33,088 nt of DNA from CAZAGD01 sp049699975 (GTDB taxonomy: Bacteria; Desulfobacterota; SM23-61). Positions 15,664 to 23,766 of this stretch are shown in pieces; position 1 is the first letter of the stretch; the number at the start of each line of letters is the position of its first letter. The notes below the pieces were generated by a model that saw only the letters and a program-made list of their open reading frames with translations, searched no databases and was not told the origin of the DNA. Position numbers and translations under genes: made by a program. The stretch covers positions 1 to 33,088 of the forward strand of contig JBNAWB010000014.1 of assembly GCA_049699975.1 (NCBI GenBank). Reading direction: 5' to 3'.

Positions 15664-16457
15664 GAATTTTGAATTTTTTTCTCCAAAAGGGAAATGCCTA
15701 ACCCTTCCAAAATTTCACCCAGCCGTTCACCTTGGCGGCAATAATCTTTATAAAAATTTAAAATATTTTCGACATATTTCAAAACTTCTGTTGGCGAAAT
15801 TATCCCAGGAAGTTCTTCGGCCAGTCGCGGATGTCTCCCCAATTTGCCCCCCACTTGGATCCGGTAGCCATTTCTTGATTCTTTTAAAGTTCCTGTAGGG
15901 CAAACTCTTATACATTGACCGCAATAAAGACAACGGGAAAGATCTAAGGCTATTTTGCCGTCATAAAAAGTAAGAGCCTTTTCTCGGCAAATATGTACAC
16001 AAGCTCCACATAGAGTACAAGATTCGGCACTTATTTCGGGCAAGCATGATCCTATTAAACCTATATCAGCAATCTGCGGTCGCGAACAAGCATTGGGACA
16101 ATCGGAAATAGATACCCTGAATTCGTGGTGCAGCTTTAAAGGGCCGCTCACCTTTTCTTTTAAAAAAGATTTCAAGTTTTTTTGGGAAAGAAGGTTTTCA
16201 ATTTTTGCGGCGAGATCAGAATCTTTTATCGCCTGGTTGGGACATCCCGTAGGGCCAAAACAAGTTTCGACCTGGTACCCTTTAACCTCCTCTTCCATTT
16301 TATTAAGAAAGCGTCGCTGGCAAGCTTTAACATGTTCCAAATATACCTCTTGGGCTCCGCAACGTCTTGCTTCTTCTTCAACTCTTTGGCGCACTCGCCG
16401 ACGAACAAAGAAGGGCACTTTAGAAACTGCTTCTTCAGCTTCCTTGGTCCATTTCAT
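15660..16457 (-). CDS. Small siroheme-type sulfite/nitrite reductase with inserted ferredoxin domain
   Basis: A 265-residue cytosolic redox enzyme. The siroheme/4Fe-4S coupling motifs are visible: C-F-G-P-T-G-C (C-x5-C) followed by C-P-N-A-C (C-x3-C). Between them and the end is a ferredoxin domain with C-T-L-C-G-A-C-V-H-I-C and C-L-Y-C-G-Q-C-I-R-V-C, so two more 4Fe-4S clusters. The tail has G-G-K-L-G-R-H-P-R-L. Such short single-unit reductases are related to AsrC and the low-molecular-weight assimilatory sulfite reductases; the substrate (sulfite, nitrite or other) cannot be told from sequence. It is divergent from the regulator at 16580, with an FNR-type box between them. Confidence 0.88.
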   Translation of the reverse strand: MKWTKEAEEAVSKVPFFVRRRVRQRVEEEARRCGAQEVYLEHVKACQRRFLNKMEEEVKGYQVETCFGPTGCPNQAIKDSDLAAKIENLLSQKNLKSFLKEKVSGPLKLHHEFRVSISDCPNACSRPQIADIGLIGSCLPEISAESCTLCGACVHICREKALTFYDGKIALDLSRCLYCGQCIRVCPTGTLKESRNGYRIQVGGKLGRHPRLAEELPGIISPTEVLKYVENILNFYKDYCRQGERLGEILEGLGISLLEKKIQNS

Positions 16458-16533
16458 TATTTCTACCTTCCCTCCTTTTTCTTATGGCGGAGATGAATTT
16501 ATAATTAATATACCTTACCATAAATATTATTCC

Positions 16534-16547
16534 TTGACTTAAATCAA
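16534..16547. promoter_or_regulatory. FNR-type operator between the siroheme reductase and its regulator
   Basis: TTGACTTAAATCAA, again TTGAC-N4-ATCAA, in the 122-base divergent gap. For the plus strand, TTGACT also serves as a -35-like hexamer with GATAAT at 16556-16561 after 16 bases, so binding could repress the regulator gene. For the minus strand its centre is 83 bases before the reductase start, where it could activate. The direction of control is inference. Confidence 0.62.
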
Positions 16548-16579
16548 GAGTTAAGGATAATTTTTAGAGGAGCAAATTT

Positions 16580-17266
16580 ATGGACTTAATTCATCAAATT
16601 GCGCGCTTGCCCCTTTTCCAGGGTCTGGAGCGGAAACACTATGAAGCTTTGGCCATGATTCTGGTCGATCAGGTATTTAAACGGGGCGAGGATATCTTCT
16701 ATGAAGATGATGAAGGTACGGGGTTTTACGTAGTTATTTCAGGACGCGTTAAGATCTTTAAATTATCAGCCGAGGGCAAAGAACAGATCCTACATATCTT
16801 TGGTCCAGGGGAACCTTTTGGGGAAGTTGCCGTTTTTGCCGGAAAGCGCTTTCCGGCTAATGCCCAGGCCGTAGAAGAAAGCCGCGTATTTTTCTTCCCT
16901 CGTCAGGAATTTATTAATTTGATCCGTAAAGACCCTTCCTTAGCTTTAAATATGCTGGCTGTTCTGTCCGAACGTTTACGCCGTTTTGCTACTATCATTG
17001 AGAACCTTTCTTTGAAAGAAGTTCCGGGCAGGTTAGCTGCCCACCTGCTTTATTTAATTGAAAGAGAAAAAGGAGCCACGACGCTCACGCTGGAAATTTC
17101 CAAAAATCAATTGGCCAGTCTGTTAGGCACTATTCCCGAGACCCTTTCTCGCATTCTGGCCCGCATGGAAAAAGAAAAGCTGATCAAGTCAGAAGGCAAA
17201 AGAATAACTATCCTCCATCGCCAGGGATTGGAAGAAATTGCCTTGGGTGAAAAGAAACTTCCCTAA
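16580..17266 (+). CDS. CRP/FNR-family transcriptional regulator (HcpR/DNR-like)
   Basis: A 228-residue DNA-binding protein. Residues 1-120 are a cyclic-nucleotide-binding-like beta roll (G-x-G-F-Y-V-V-I-S-G-R-V-K and F-G-E-V-A-V-F-A-G) and residues 150-215 a winged helix. The recognition helix reads I-P-E-T-L-S-R-I-L, whose E-x-x-S-R matches the residues that FNR uses to read TTGAT/ATCAA half-sites. No N-terminal cysteine cluster is seen, so it is not a classical oxygen-sensing FNR; it may sense NO or a cofactor such as haem, like DNR or HcpR. The upstream and neighbouring TTGAC-N4-ATCAA boxes fit this specificity and suggest autoregulation. Confidence 0.9.
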   Translation: MDLIHQIARLPLFQGLERKHYEALAMILVDQVFKRGEDIFYEDDEGTGFYVVISGRVKIFKLSAEGKEQILHIFGPGEPFGEVAVFAGKRFPANAQAVEESRVFFFPRQEFINLIRKDPSLALNMLAVLSERLRRFATIIENLSLKEVPGRLAAHLLYLIEREKGATTLTLEISKNQLASLLGTIPETLSRILARMEKEKLIKSEGKRITILHRQGLEEIALGEKKLP

Positions 17267-17280
17267 GGAAATGGGGTTTA

Positions 17281-17592
17281 CTAACCGAGTACTTCGCTAA
17301 TCAGGCGCACAGGAGTTATATTGGTAAAATTGGGAATGTCCCCGCGCAGAATGGAACCCCACTCTTTGATTCCTTTTTCATAACCATCCCGATTATCAAA
17401 ATATAGATGGCCCACGCAAATATAGATAGGTGGAGTATCTCCCCCGCCAGATAAACCTTTATCTACCTCAGTTTTAATCAGACCAAAAGGCTTTAAATGT
17501 TTATGGACTAATTCCATATGTTTGGTCCGGTAATAATCAAAATCAAATTTAGCATCTTTTTCATAAGGGTACATCACGCTTACTTTGAACAT
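17281..17592 (-). CDS. EthD-like dimeric alpha/beta-barrel protein
   Basis: A 103-residue cytosolic protein of the EthD / ABM-like family: M-F-K-V-S-V-M-Y-P-Y, then Y-Y-R-T-K-H-M-E-L near residues 21-29 and F-G-L. Members are small dimeric ferredoxin-fold proteins found beside degradation genes, and the reaction is usually unknown. It converges with the regulator gene (14-base gap). A GGAGG site precedes the ATG. The upstream gene on the same strand is an ATC-hydrolase-like protein, 176 bases away. Confidence 0.85.
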   Translation of the reverse strand: MFKVSVMYPYEKDAKFDFDYYRTKHMELVHKHLKPFGLIKTEVDKGLSGGGDTPPIYICVGHLYFDNRDGYEKGIKEWGSILRGDIPNFTNITPVRLISEVLG

Positions 17593-17768
17593 AATATCCT
17601 CCTTGGACTATTTATTTCGAGAAACTATATAAAAAATCATCAGCAGCCAATTGCTTGGGCCTCATCTTTTTTAGGTCAGATAAACCCTTGCCCTTCCAGG
17701 AATAGATCCTCGCTGGTCCCAATTGCTTTTCCATAAATTCACTTCGGTTTTGAAGTACAGGAACAAAT

Positions 17769-18242
17769 TTATTCTTGCACCTCATAGCGAAAGTCACAGT
17801 ATGGAGCACCGTCCATTATTGTTCGGGTGCGCATTAATTTAACCTGAGGATTAAACCCGGCCATCAAAGCAGCATCCCGTCCACACGATAGCAGATAGCC
17901 AAATTCTGGAATACCTAATTCTTTATACATCTCGGCATAACGACATCGGGTAACATTAAAATAAAATTTCTTTGGACTTTGTTCTAAAATTTCCATCTGC
18001 AGCGCATCTTCTTTAGTCCATAGCGAATGCCCTCGAGCATAAGCTTCTAAAGAGTTATCGCCAAGAGTTTTCGCCAATTGGGCGCCAGTTTCTTTGGCAA
18101 TTGATTCAATTATAGCCGCTACCATTTTTATTGTCCTCTCCCTGCCAAATTCTTGGATAAAAGCCTTTAGAATCGGCCCCAGAATTCTTGCTTCAATTTC
18201 CCGGCGAGCTAAGATACTAATCTGCGAAAGATCCACAGCCAT
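17769..18242 (-). CDS. L-2-amino-thiazoline-4-carboxylate (ATC) hydrolase-like protein
   Basis: A 157-residue cytosolic protein of the family named for ATC hydrolase (converting L-2-amino-thiazoline-4-carboxylate to S- or N-carbamoyl-cysteine in Pseudomonas). Visible are N-V-T-R-C-R-Y-A-E-M-Y near residues 97-107, G-Y-L-L-S-C-G-R-D-A near 117-126, and a C-terminal C-D-F-R-Y. Most family members are uncharacterised, so the substrate here is uncertain. GGAGAG lies ahead of the start. With the EthD-like gene it makes a small minus-strand pair. Confidence 0.82.
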   Translation of the reverse strand: MAVDLSQISILARREIEARILGPILKAFIQEFGRERTIKMVAAIIESIAKETGAQLAKTLGDNSLEAYARGHSLWTKEDALQMEILEQSPKKFYFNVTRCRYAEMYKELGIPEFGYLLSCGRDAALMAGFNPQVKLMRTRTIMDGAPYCDFRYEVQE

Positions 18243-18320
18243 TTTTACTCTCCTAGTTTTTATTCTCCCTTATTCTACTTTGAAACTTCACTTCTATCTC
18301 TCTTGGGCAAGAAAAATTGT

Positions 18321-18413
18321 TTCTTAACCCCTCACCCTAACCCTCTCCCCACGCATGGGGAGAGGGGAGGGTGAGGGGAATAAATGTAAATATTTAATCG
18401 CTCCGAGTAATAA
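18321..18413. repeat. Long foldback repeat, family A, copy 2
   Basis: Begins TTCTTAACCCCTCACCCT and ends CTCCGAGTAATAA. The arms CCCCTCACCCT...CCCTCTCCCC and GGGGAGAGGG...AGGGTGAGGGG pair around an ACGCAT apex. It matches copy 1 (10460-10573) in the same orientation without the 21-base insert, including the non-hairpin tail (TGTAAATATTTAATCGCTCCGAG), so both copies come from a defined element rather than chance. It fills most of the 271-base gap between the ATC-hydrolase-like and methyltransferase genes. Confidence 0.88.
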
Positions 18414-18513
18414 TTGAAGATAATTATCCATACTCATTGACTTTTCGTTTTTTCTTTTCCTGTATAGTATGTTTCTCTTGCGCAATGAGAACTATCTATT
18501 TTTGATCCGAATT

Positions 18514-19434
18514 TTAATTTTTTTGGATCAATTTTTTATCAAATTTTATGGGGTCTTTGAAAATGTATGGTAACTTTTGAATTTCATCTTTAAAATTTAT
18601 CCTTAGCTCTTTTTGTTTAATTATTTCAAATTCCATGTCCTCAAAAAGACCGCTTTGTTTAAAGCCAAGTTTTTCTTTTATGATCGGTAAAAAGTCTTCA
18701 TTAATTTCATAGCCGATAGAATTTCTATTTAAATTCTTAGCGGCTAAGGAAGTCGTCCCACTACCCAGAAAAGGGTCAAGAACTGTGTCGCCAATAAAAC
18801 TAAACATTTTAATCAAACGCTTGGGCAATTCTTCAGGAAACATAGCCAAATGTTCATCCTGTTTTTCCCCGGGGAAGTTCCAGTGACCAGCGAAATATTG
18901 ATTCCACTCTTCTTCGGATAATCTTGATTTCTCTTTGATTTCTTGGCTAGCTTTGGGAGGCAGGCCAAATTTTTTAAAGATCAAAATAAATTCATAATCA
19001 ATTTTAATAATCCCGTTTCTTGGATAAGGATAAGAACCCATAACAGTTGCCCCTCCGGTGGTATGGCAAGTAGTAACTTTCTGCCAGATAATTGCTCCCA
19101 TATAATCAAAACCAGCACTTTCACAAAATTTAATAATTTCTGTCCTTATCGGAATGACTTTGTAGCGGCCATAATAAACAGAGCGGGCAAACTGATCACC
19201 GATATTTACGCATAGACGGCAGCCTTTATGCAAAACTCTCTGGCATTCCTTCCAGACTAAGTTTAAATTGTTTATATATTCTTCGTAAGTATCGTTGAAA
19301 CCTATTTGCTGGCCATTACCGTAATCTTTTAATTGCCAATAAGGCGGGGAAGTAATAATCAGATGAACGGATTCATCCGGAATCTCTTTCATCCATCTGG
19401 AATCACCAATGATTATTTTATGCCAGGCCTTCAT
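18514..19434 (-). CDS. Site-specific DNA methyltransferase (beta class, probably N4-cytosine), orphan
   Basis: A 306-residue SAM-dependent DNA methyltransferase. The catalytic motif IV T-S-P-P-Y-W-Q-L-K-D-Y is near residues 29-39, and the SAM-binding motif I D-P-F-L-G-S-G-T-T near 215-223; catalytic before SAM-binding is the beta order. SPPY with the following x-L-K-x-Y is most usual in N4-cytosine enzymes, though N6-adenine cannot be excluded. No restriction endonuclease gene is beside it: upstream is the FAD oxidoreductase and downstream the repeat, so it is an orphan (regulatory or a restriction-modification relic). It is richer in Lys, Asn and Ile than its neighbours, which hints at transfer. 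Confidence 0.9.
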   Translation of the reverse strand: MKAWHKIIIGDSRWMKEIPDESVHLIITSPPYWQLKDYGNGQQIGFNDTYEEYINNLNLVWKECQRVLHKGCRLCVNIGDQFARSVYYGRYKVIPIRTEIIKFCESAGFDYMGAIIWQKVTTCHTTGGATVMGSYPYPRNGIIKIDYEFILIFKKFGLPPKASQEIKEKSRLSEEEWNQYFAGHWNFPGEKQDEHLAMFPEELPKRLIKMFSFIGDTVLDPFLGSGTTSLAAKNLNRNSIGYEINEDFLPIIKEKLGFKQSGLFEDMEFEIIKQKELRINFKDEIQKLPYIFKDPIKFDKKLIQKN

Positions 19435-19570
19435 ATGCTTCGCTTCTTAAAATTAGCATAAGAGCTGAATAAGTCAAGGACTTCAAGAATTGCCCATTTA
19501 GCAGATATCATATATTCACTATGTTTCTCAAACTCCTGCGAACTGCTCTTTATTTTAAGATAAAAATTTC

Positions 19571-20938
19571 TCAAAGCTGACCAGTATCTGGCCAATTCTC
19601 CAATAAGCGCTTATATTCAGGATCATCATACCGCTCTAAGCAAAATGCTGGAGCATAAGATGGCAGTTCGCTCTTGGTCAAATGAGCAGCAAGTAATTCT
19701 CCAGCAGCGCAGGAAGCCATGATGCCGAAACCAGAAAGGGCGCCAATTACAAAGGCTCCTTCTACTGGTAAGGGACCGATGAGGGGCCGATTCTCGCGGG
19801 TCTTGGTATAATACCCGCCGTCTATTACAGGCTTGGGCATGCGTCTAAAATACCTCTCCAACCCCGGGATCATTCTGGCCAGGCCTCGCAAGCAAATTTC
19901 GGCATAATGAGGATCAACAGCAAAAGGGAAAACAGGTTCGACGGGTCGGATATCATAAGTCCATATAATAAGAATAACATCGCTATCTGGCCCGCCTTCA
20001 GGACGGCAATGAACACCCGAAGGAAATTCTTCTAAAAGGTATTGTGTTTCAGCAAACTCTTGCAAAGAAGCCCTCTCTTCAGCGGACCAGGGCAAAAAGA
20101 CTGGGTCAGTCCAGATCAAAAGAGGGGCCTCCCTATCTATCACCCGCAAATAATCATGGAAAACAACCTTGGTGTGTAATTCATGAAAAACTGGTAATTC
20201 CAGGCCCAGCATGCGGGCCACATGGGGAAGAAAAGGACCAGCAGCAATAACTAAATAACGTGTAGGGAGTAAAACTTGGCGATCATCTTCGCGGATGAAA
20301 ACTGCTTCAATCTTTTCTTTAACCACTTTTATTCCTTCTAAACGAGCCTGCCGAAAAACAGTTCCATGTTCCCGGGCTTTTTCTAACATATACATCCCTA
20401 ATTGTTGGGCGCTGAGCCAACCGCACCGCCGCGCATGGAGTAAGGCTATTGTATCCGAGGAGAGATATGGAAAGTTGTTCTTAATTAATTCCTGGTCAGT
20501 GATCAAATCTGATCCGGCAAGTTGATCGATAAAATTTTGAGGAGGTGATGGTTGGTAAGAAGAGTTATTGAACTTGGAGTGCCCACGCACTGGTCCAGCT
20601 CCCAATTTGGCCTCTTCTTCTGCTACCTCCTGGAACCGTTGAAGATTTCTAGGTTCGGCGGTGGCAAATAAATAACCACGTCGATTTAAATTAAAACAAT
20701 TGCCACTTTCGCAGGCCAGGTCTTCTAAGAGATCAATACTTCGGTTCATAAATTTCACCATAGCATCTCCTGGGCCTGGCCACCAGTTGCGGTAACATTC
20801 AGTTGATTTATCACTGGTTAACGAGAGAGGGGGTCTTTCATCAATGAGCAGAATGTCCCTAATCCCCTGCTTGACACTTAAATGATAAGCGGCCGCCACA
20901 CCCGCTATCCCTGCGCCACAAATTAGTATTTCAGGCAT
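19571..20938 (-). CDS. FAD-dependent oxidoreductase (DAO family)
   Basis: A 455-residue flavoprotein. The N-terminal dinucleotide-binding motif is G-A-G-I-A-G-V-A-A-A at residues 7-16, with E/D-type ribose contacts at L-I-D-E, and the C-terminal FAD segment R-E-N-R-P-L-I-G-P then A-L-S-G-F-G-I-M-A-S. The fold and length fit D-amino-acid/sarcosine/glycine oxidase-type enzymes. Substrate specificity is not clear. It is the last gene of a four-gene minus-strand cluster (aminotransferase, cupin, UroD-family protein, oxidoreductase), 29 bases after the UroD gene, so it probably acts on a small amino acid or methylated amine in the same route. Confidence 0.9.
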   Translation of the reverse strand: MPEILICGAGIAGVAAAYHLSVKQGIRDILLIDERPPLSLTSDKSTECYRNWWPGPGDAMVKFMNRSIDLLEDLACESGNCFNLNRRGYLFATAEPRNLQRFQEVAEEEAKLGAGPVRGHSKFNNSSYQPSPPQNFIDQLAGSDLITDQELIKNNFPYLSSDTIALLHARRCGWLSAQQLGMYMLEKAREHGTVFRQARLEGIKVVKEKIEAVFIREDDRQVLLPTRYLVIAAGPFLPHVARMLGLELPVFHELHTKVVFHDYLRVIDREAPLLIWTDPVFLPWSAEERASLQEFAETQYLLEEFPSGVHCRPEGGPDSDVILIIWTYDIRPVEPVFPFAVDPHYAEICLRGLARMIPGLERYFRRMPKPVIDGGYYTKTRENRPLIGPLPVEGAFVIGALSGFGIMASCAAGELLAAHLTKSELPSYAPAFCLERYDDPEYKRLLENWPDTGQL

Positions 20939-20967
20939 ACTTGCTCCCTTTTACAAACTTTTTCCAC

Positions 20968-21906
20968 CTACGAAGTGGAAAAAGGCTTTCTGGCGGCATC
21001 CCGAGTTGCTCGAATTAAAGAGGAAAAACTATAAGTGGGCAGGGCGCAACCTCCTGCTAATATAAACTTTGTATTCCCCGCCTGAGAGATTGCTGATTTA
21101 ACTTGCTGACGTAAAGCCTTTATGGAAAGGTATGGAAATCTTACATGATCAATCCCAGCCATAAGAGTCAAGGAGGTCAATTTACGTGCCTCGGCGATAG
21201 ATGGGCCTCCATTTAAATCAGCCCAAGAGAGAATTTGAACTGGATAATCAAGTAAACGATCTAAATACAACTTTTCTCCATGAGCATGAAGGATATTGAT
21301 TTTCCCATCCTCCGCGATTGCTTTTAAAAATTCCACATCAAAAGGACGCATGAACTTTTCATATTGTTCCCGAGTTAAAAAGTCTGCCGAAGCTGGCACT
21401 GATAAGAAGATACCAGATGAACCCAATCGCAAGCTTGCTAAGGCATATTGGATAAGATTCCGATTGACCACGCTTAAAGCTTCCAGAAGCGGATCAGAGT
21501 ATTTCTCCATCAGGATGGGCATGAATTCCTTGGCCAGACTACGGCGTAAGGTGTTCCAGGCATTGAAGACCGTATCAAAGAAAAAGGCTTTCCCTTTTAA
21601 AGCTGCGGCAATTATCTCTATGGTTCGCAGTTGCTTTCCCATTGGAGTCTGGAAAATATCCAGATACTTAATTTGCCGCAAATCCTCTGGAGTCTCTATG
21701 CTTTCTAAACCAGCGGGCATTGGGTAATCATAATCATTCATGACTTTTAGCAGATCCAGGTCATAGGCATCGAAAAATTCCAGATGAACCTGAGCAGTTC
21801 TCTCGGGCGAAGCATGCTGAGTCCCAAAATGATACCAAATGGAGAAAGGAGGTCGGCCTACTGGTTTCCCACTCAAAGTGGCTTGTAATATTTCAATTTT
21901 ATTCAC
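20968..21906 (-). CDS. Uroporphyrinogen-decarboxylase-family protein (possible methyltransferase)
   Basis: A 312-residue TIM-barrel protein of the UroD/MtaA superfamily. It has the family's N-terminal helix, a central I-F-L-S-V-P-A-S segment, an I-L-H-A-H-G near residue 205, a S-W-A-D-L-N segment, and a C-terminal A-G-G-C-A-L-P. Genes of this type outside haem operons are commonly corrinoid- or cofactor-dependent methyltransferases. The MtaA-type zinc motif is H-x-C with a distant Cys; here H-A-H plus a Cys in GGC is a variant. The start has a G-A-G-G-T-G-A ribosome site. Substrate unknown; the FAD oxidoreductase next door suggests a methylated or amine substrate. Confidence 0.87.
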   Translation of the reverse strand: MNKIEILQATLSGKPVGRPPFSIWYHFGTQHASPERTAQVHLEFFDAYDLDLLKVMNDYDYPMPAGLESIETPEDLRQIKYLDIFQTPMGKQLRTIEIIAAALKGKAFFFDTVFNAWNTLRRSLAKEFMPILMEKYSDPLLEALSVVNRNLIQYALASLRLGSSGIFLSVPASADFLTREQYEKFMRPFDVEFLKAIAEDGKINILHAHGEKLYLDRLLDYPVQILSWADLNGGPSIAEARKLTSLTLMAGIDHVRFPYLSIKALRQQVKSAISQAGNTKFILAGGCALPTYSFSSLIRATRDAARKPFSTS

Positions 21907-21937
21907 TTTCTCACCTCAACTTTTTTGTTTTGCCGAT

Positions 21938-22342
21938 TCAAATACTTTCTCCTTCATAAACATTAGCGATGCAACAGAGAAAAGTGACGGGCTCTTGGGC
22001 ACTCTCATTTTTCATGCTGTGGACTTCCCTAGTGGGGATAAATATGAAATCATTAGGACCAAGAACGCGCTCTTCAACTATCTTATCAGTCTCAGCATCA
22101 TGCTTAAAGCATCTAACCTTGCCCGAGAGGATGTACATGGTTTGATAGTAAAGGTGATTATGGATGGGAATTTCTCCCCCCGGCCCGATAGTAAAATAAC
22201 GCAAACCATATTCTACAGAATCTTTCGGCCCCGCCTGGGAAAGCCAGCGGATCCAAACATCTTTAACGGGATACTGTTTTCCTTTATAAGGGTAAGTTTC
22301 AATCTTCTGGTCTGGTTTTTCATTAACATTCATGACTATCAT
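21938..22342 (-). CDS. Cupin-domain protein with Glu-to-Gln change in motif 1
   Basis: A 134-residue cytosolic single-domain cupin. Motif 1 reads G-G-E-I-P-I-H-N-H-L-Y-Y-Q-T-M-Y-I-L-S-G; the usual metal-ligand Glu is Gln. Motif 2 is G-P-N-D-F-I-F-I-P-T-R-E-V-H-S-M-K-N, with the expected His. Three histidines could still bind metal. It sits between the aminotransferase and the UroD-family gene on the same strand, so it is likely an auxiliary enzyme or small-molecule sensor of the cluster. Confidence 0.88.
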   Translation of the reverse strand: MIVMNVNEKPDQKIETYPYKGKQYPVKDVWIRWLSQAGPKDSVEYGLRYFTIGPGGEIPIHNHLYYQTMYILSGKVRCFKHDAETDKIVEERVLGPNDFIFIPTREVHSMKNESAQEPVTFLCCIANVYEGESI

Positions 22343-22356
22343 AAAGATCTCCTTTT

Positions 22357-23520
22357 TTATTTTTGGAAAAATTTTTTTAAGCGGACAAGAGCTTCTTTTA
22401 GCTTTTCGGCAGAATGAGTTAAGGCAATACGCATATACCCTTCACCACGTTGGCCATATAGAGAACCGGGGATCATCCAGACATAGGCTTCTTCTAAGGC
22501 CTGGAAGCAGAAATCTAAGGAGGTGTACTTTGGGGGCACCCGCGCCCAAAGGTAAAAAGTAGCTTGGGGTGGGTATGCTTCTAATCCAATTTCCTTTAAT
22601 CCCGTCAGAAAAATATCTCGCCGCTCTTGGAAGATTTGATTCCGACGAGCCATAAACTCATCAGAGCTCTGCAAAGCCGCAATAGAGACTAATTGCATGG
22701 GGTAAAACATACCCCGGTCGGAATGAGCTTTTACTTTGCCCAAGGCTGAGATTATATCTTTATTACCAACCAGCATTCCCGAGCGCCAGCCACAGCAATT
22801 ATAAGTTTTGGAAAGAGAATGAAGCTCTACACCCACTTCTTTTGCTCCTGGAATCTCGAGGAAACTGTGCGGGGGGCAGTTATCGAAATATACCTCTGAA
22901 TAAGCATTATCAGCGACGACAAATACTTCATGCGCTTTAGCCCAAGCAATTAGTTTTTCATAGAATTCAGGCGGAGCAGTGGCTCCTGTAGGATTATTTG
23001 GGTAATTAACCCAAATCATTTTAGCTTTTTGGGCAATAGGCTCAGGGATTTGGTCAAGGTTAGGGAGAAAATTATTCTCCCTTAATAAAGGAATTTTTTC
23101 TACTTGGGCACCTACCATCTTTGCGGCTGCTTCATAAGAAGGATAACCGGGGTCAGGAACCAAGGCTAAGTCTCCCATATCCAGAAGGCAAAGATGAATC
23201 AAAAAGAGCCCATCAGTTGAACCAAGAAGGGGAAGAACTTCTTTTATGGGGTCGAGATCAACCCCAAAGCGACGCTTATACCATTGGGCAATGGCTTCTC
23301 TTAAAGGCTGGTTAGGATAAAAACTTGGATAATGGTGATAATTAGGGTGGCGCACAGCTTCTTCCAAAATTTTGAGGAGATGTGCTGGCGGAGGGAAATC
23401 AGGATCACCTACTCCTAAGTTAATGATATCCCTTCCCTCTTGTTTAAGTCGCGCCAGGCGCATATTCATTTCCATAACTAAAACGCCTTGCAAGGATTCC
23501 AGGCGACGAGCTAGTTGCAT
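22357..23520 (-). CDS. Class I/II PLP-dependent aminotransferase (aspartate / LL-diaminopimelate type)
   Basis: A 387-residue PLP enzyme of fold type I. Visible are N-L-G-V-G-D-P-D-F near residues 34-42, the N-N-P-T-G segment near 177, A-D-N-A-Y near 204-208, and the Schiff-base lysine in S-L-S-K238-T-Y-N, followed by R-S-G as phosphate contact. Overall it resembles aspartate and LL-diaminopimelate aminotransferases, but substrate is not decided by these motifs. It is first in a four-gene cluster with the cupin gene 14 bases downstream; a catabolic or salvage role is as likely as lysine biosynthesis. It lies 93 bases from the MITE-like repeat. Confidence 0.9.
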   Translation of the reverse strand: MQLARRLESLQGVLVMEMNMRLARLKQEGRDIINLGVGDPDFPPPAHLLKILEEAVRHPNYHHYPSFYPNQPLREAIAQWYKRRFGVDLDPIKEVLPLLGSTDGLFLIHLCLLDMGDLALVPDPGYPSYEAAAKMVGAQVEKIPLLRENNFLPNLDQIPEPIAQKAKMIWVNYPNNPTGATAPPEFYEKLIAWAKAHEVFVVADNAYSEVYFDNCPPHSFLEIPGAKEVGVELHSLSKTYNCCGWRSGMLVGNKDIISALGKVKAHSDRGMFYPMQLVSIAALQSSDEFMARRNQIFQERRDIFLTGLKEIGLEAYPPQATFYLWARVPPKYTSLDFCFQALEEAYVWMIPGSLYGQRGEGYMRIALTHSAEKLKEALVRLKKFFQK

Positions 23521-23613
23521 ATTCTTGTACCTCGCATAAAAATTAACCCCTCCTAATTAAAATTTTCTCAAGGAAATATCATTATCTTCCCTTATTGTCA
23601 ATAATTGCTTTAC

Positions 23614-23713
23614 CTGACCGTCGATCACTTTTAAAATTCGTAACTAATTCAGGCGGCAGGGAGAGAGGTTTATTAAAATGAGGCACCCGTTACTTCATAG
23701 GCAGGGGAAGAGA
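23614..23713. mobile_element. MITE-like element, family C, copy 1 (left part only)
   Basis: Begins with the terminal sequence CTGACCGTCGA and aligns with the left arm of copy 2 (27406-27525) in the same orientation: a shared GGCGG/GAGAGG block, then TTATTAAAATGAGGCAC and TTCATAGG. No matching right end (TCGACGGTCAG) follows before the response-regulator gene ends at 23767, so this copy is truncated or decayed. Confidence 0.7.
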
Positions 23714-23766
23714 ATCTGTAAAAACAATTTGGAAATTTGGAGGGTTTTTAAACCTGGAGCCAGAGT

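Noticed and set aside
17612..17734. Small minus-strand frame of about 40 codons between the EthD-like and ATC-hydrolase-like genes
   Set aside because: Weak ribosome site and no recognisable pattern; too short to support without conservation.
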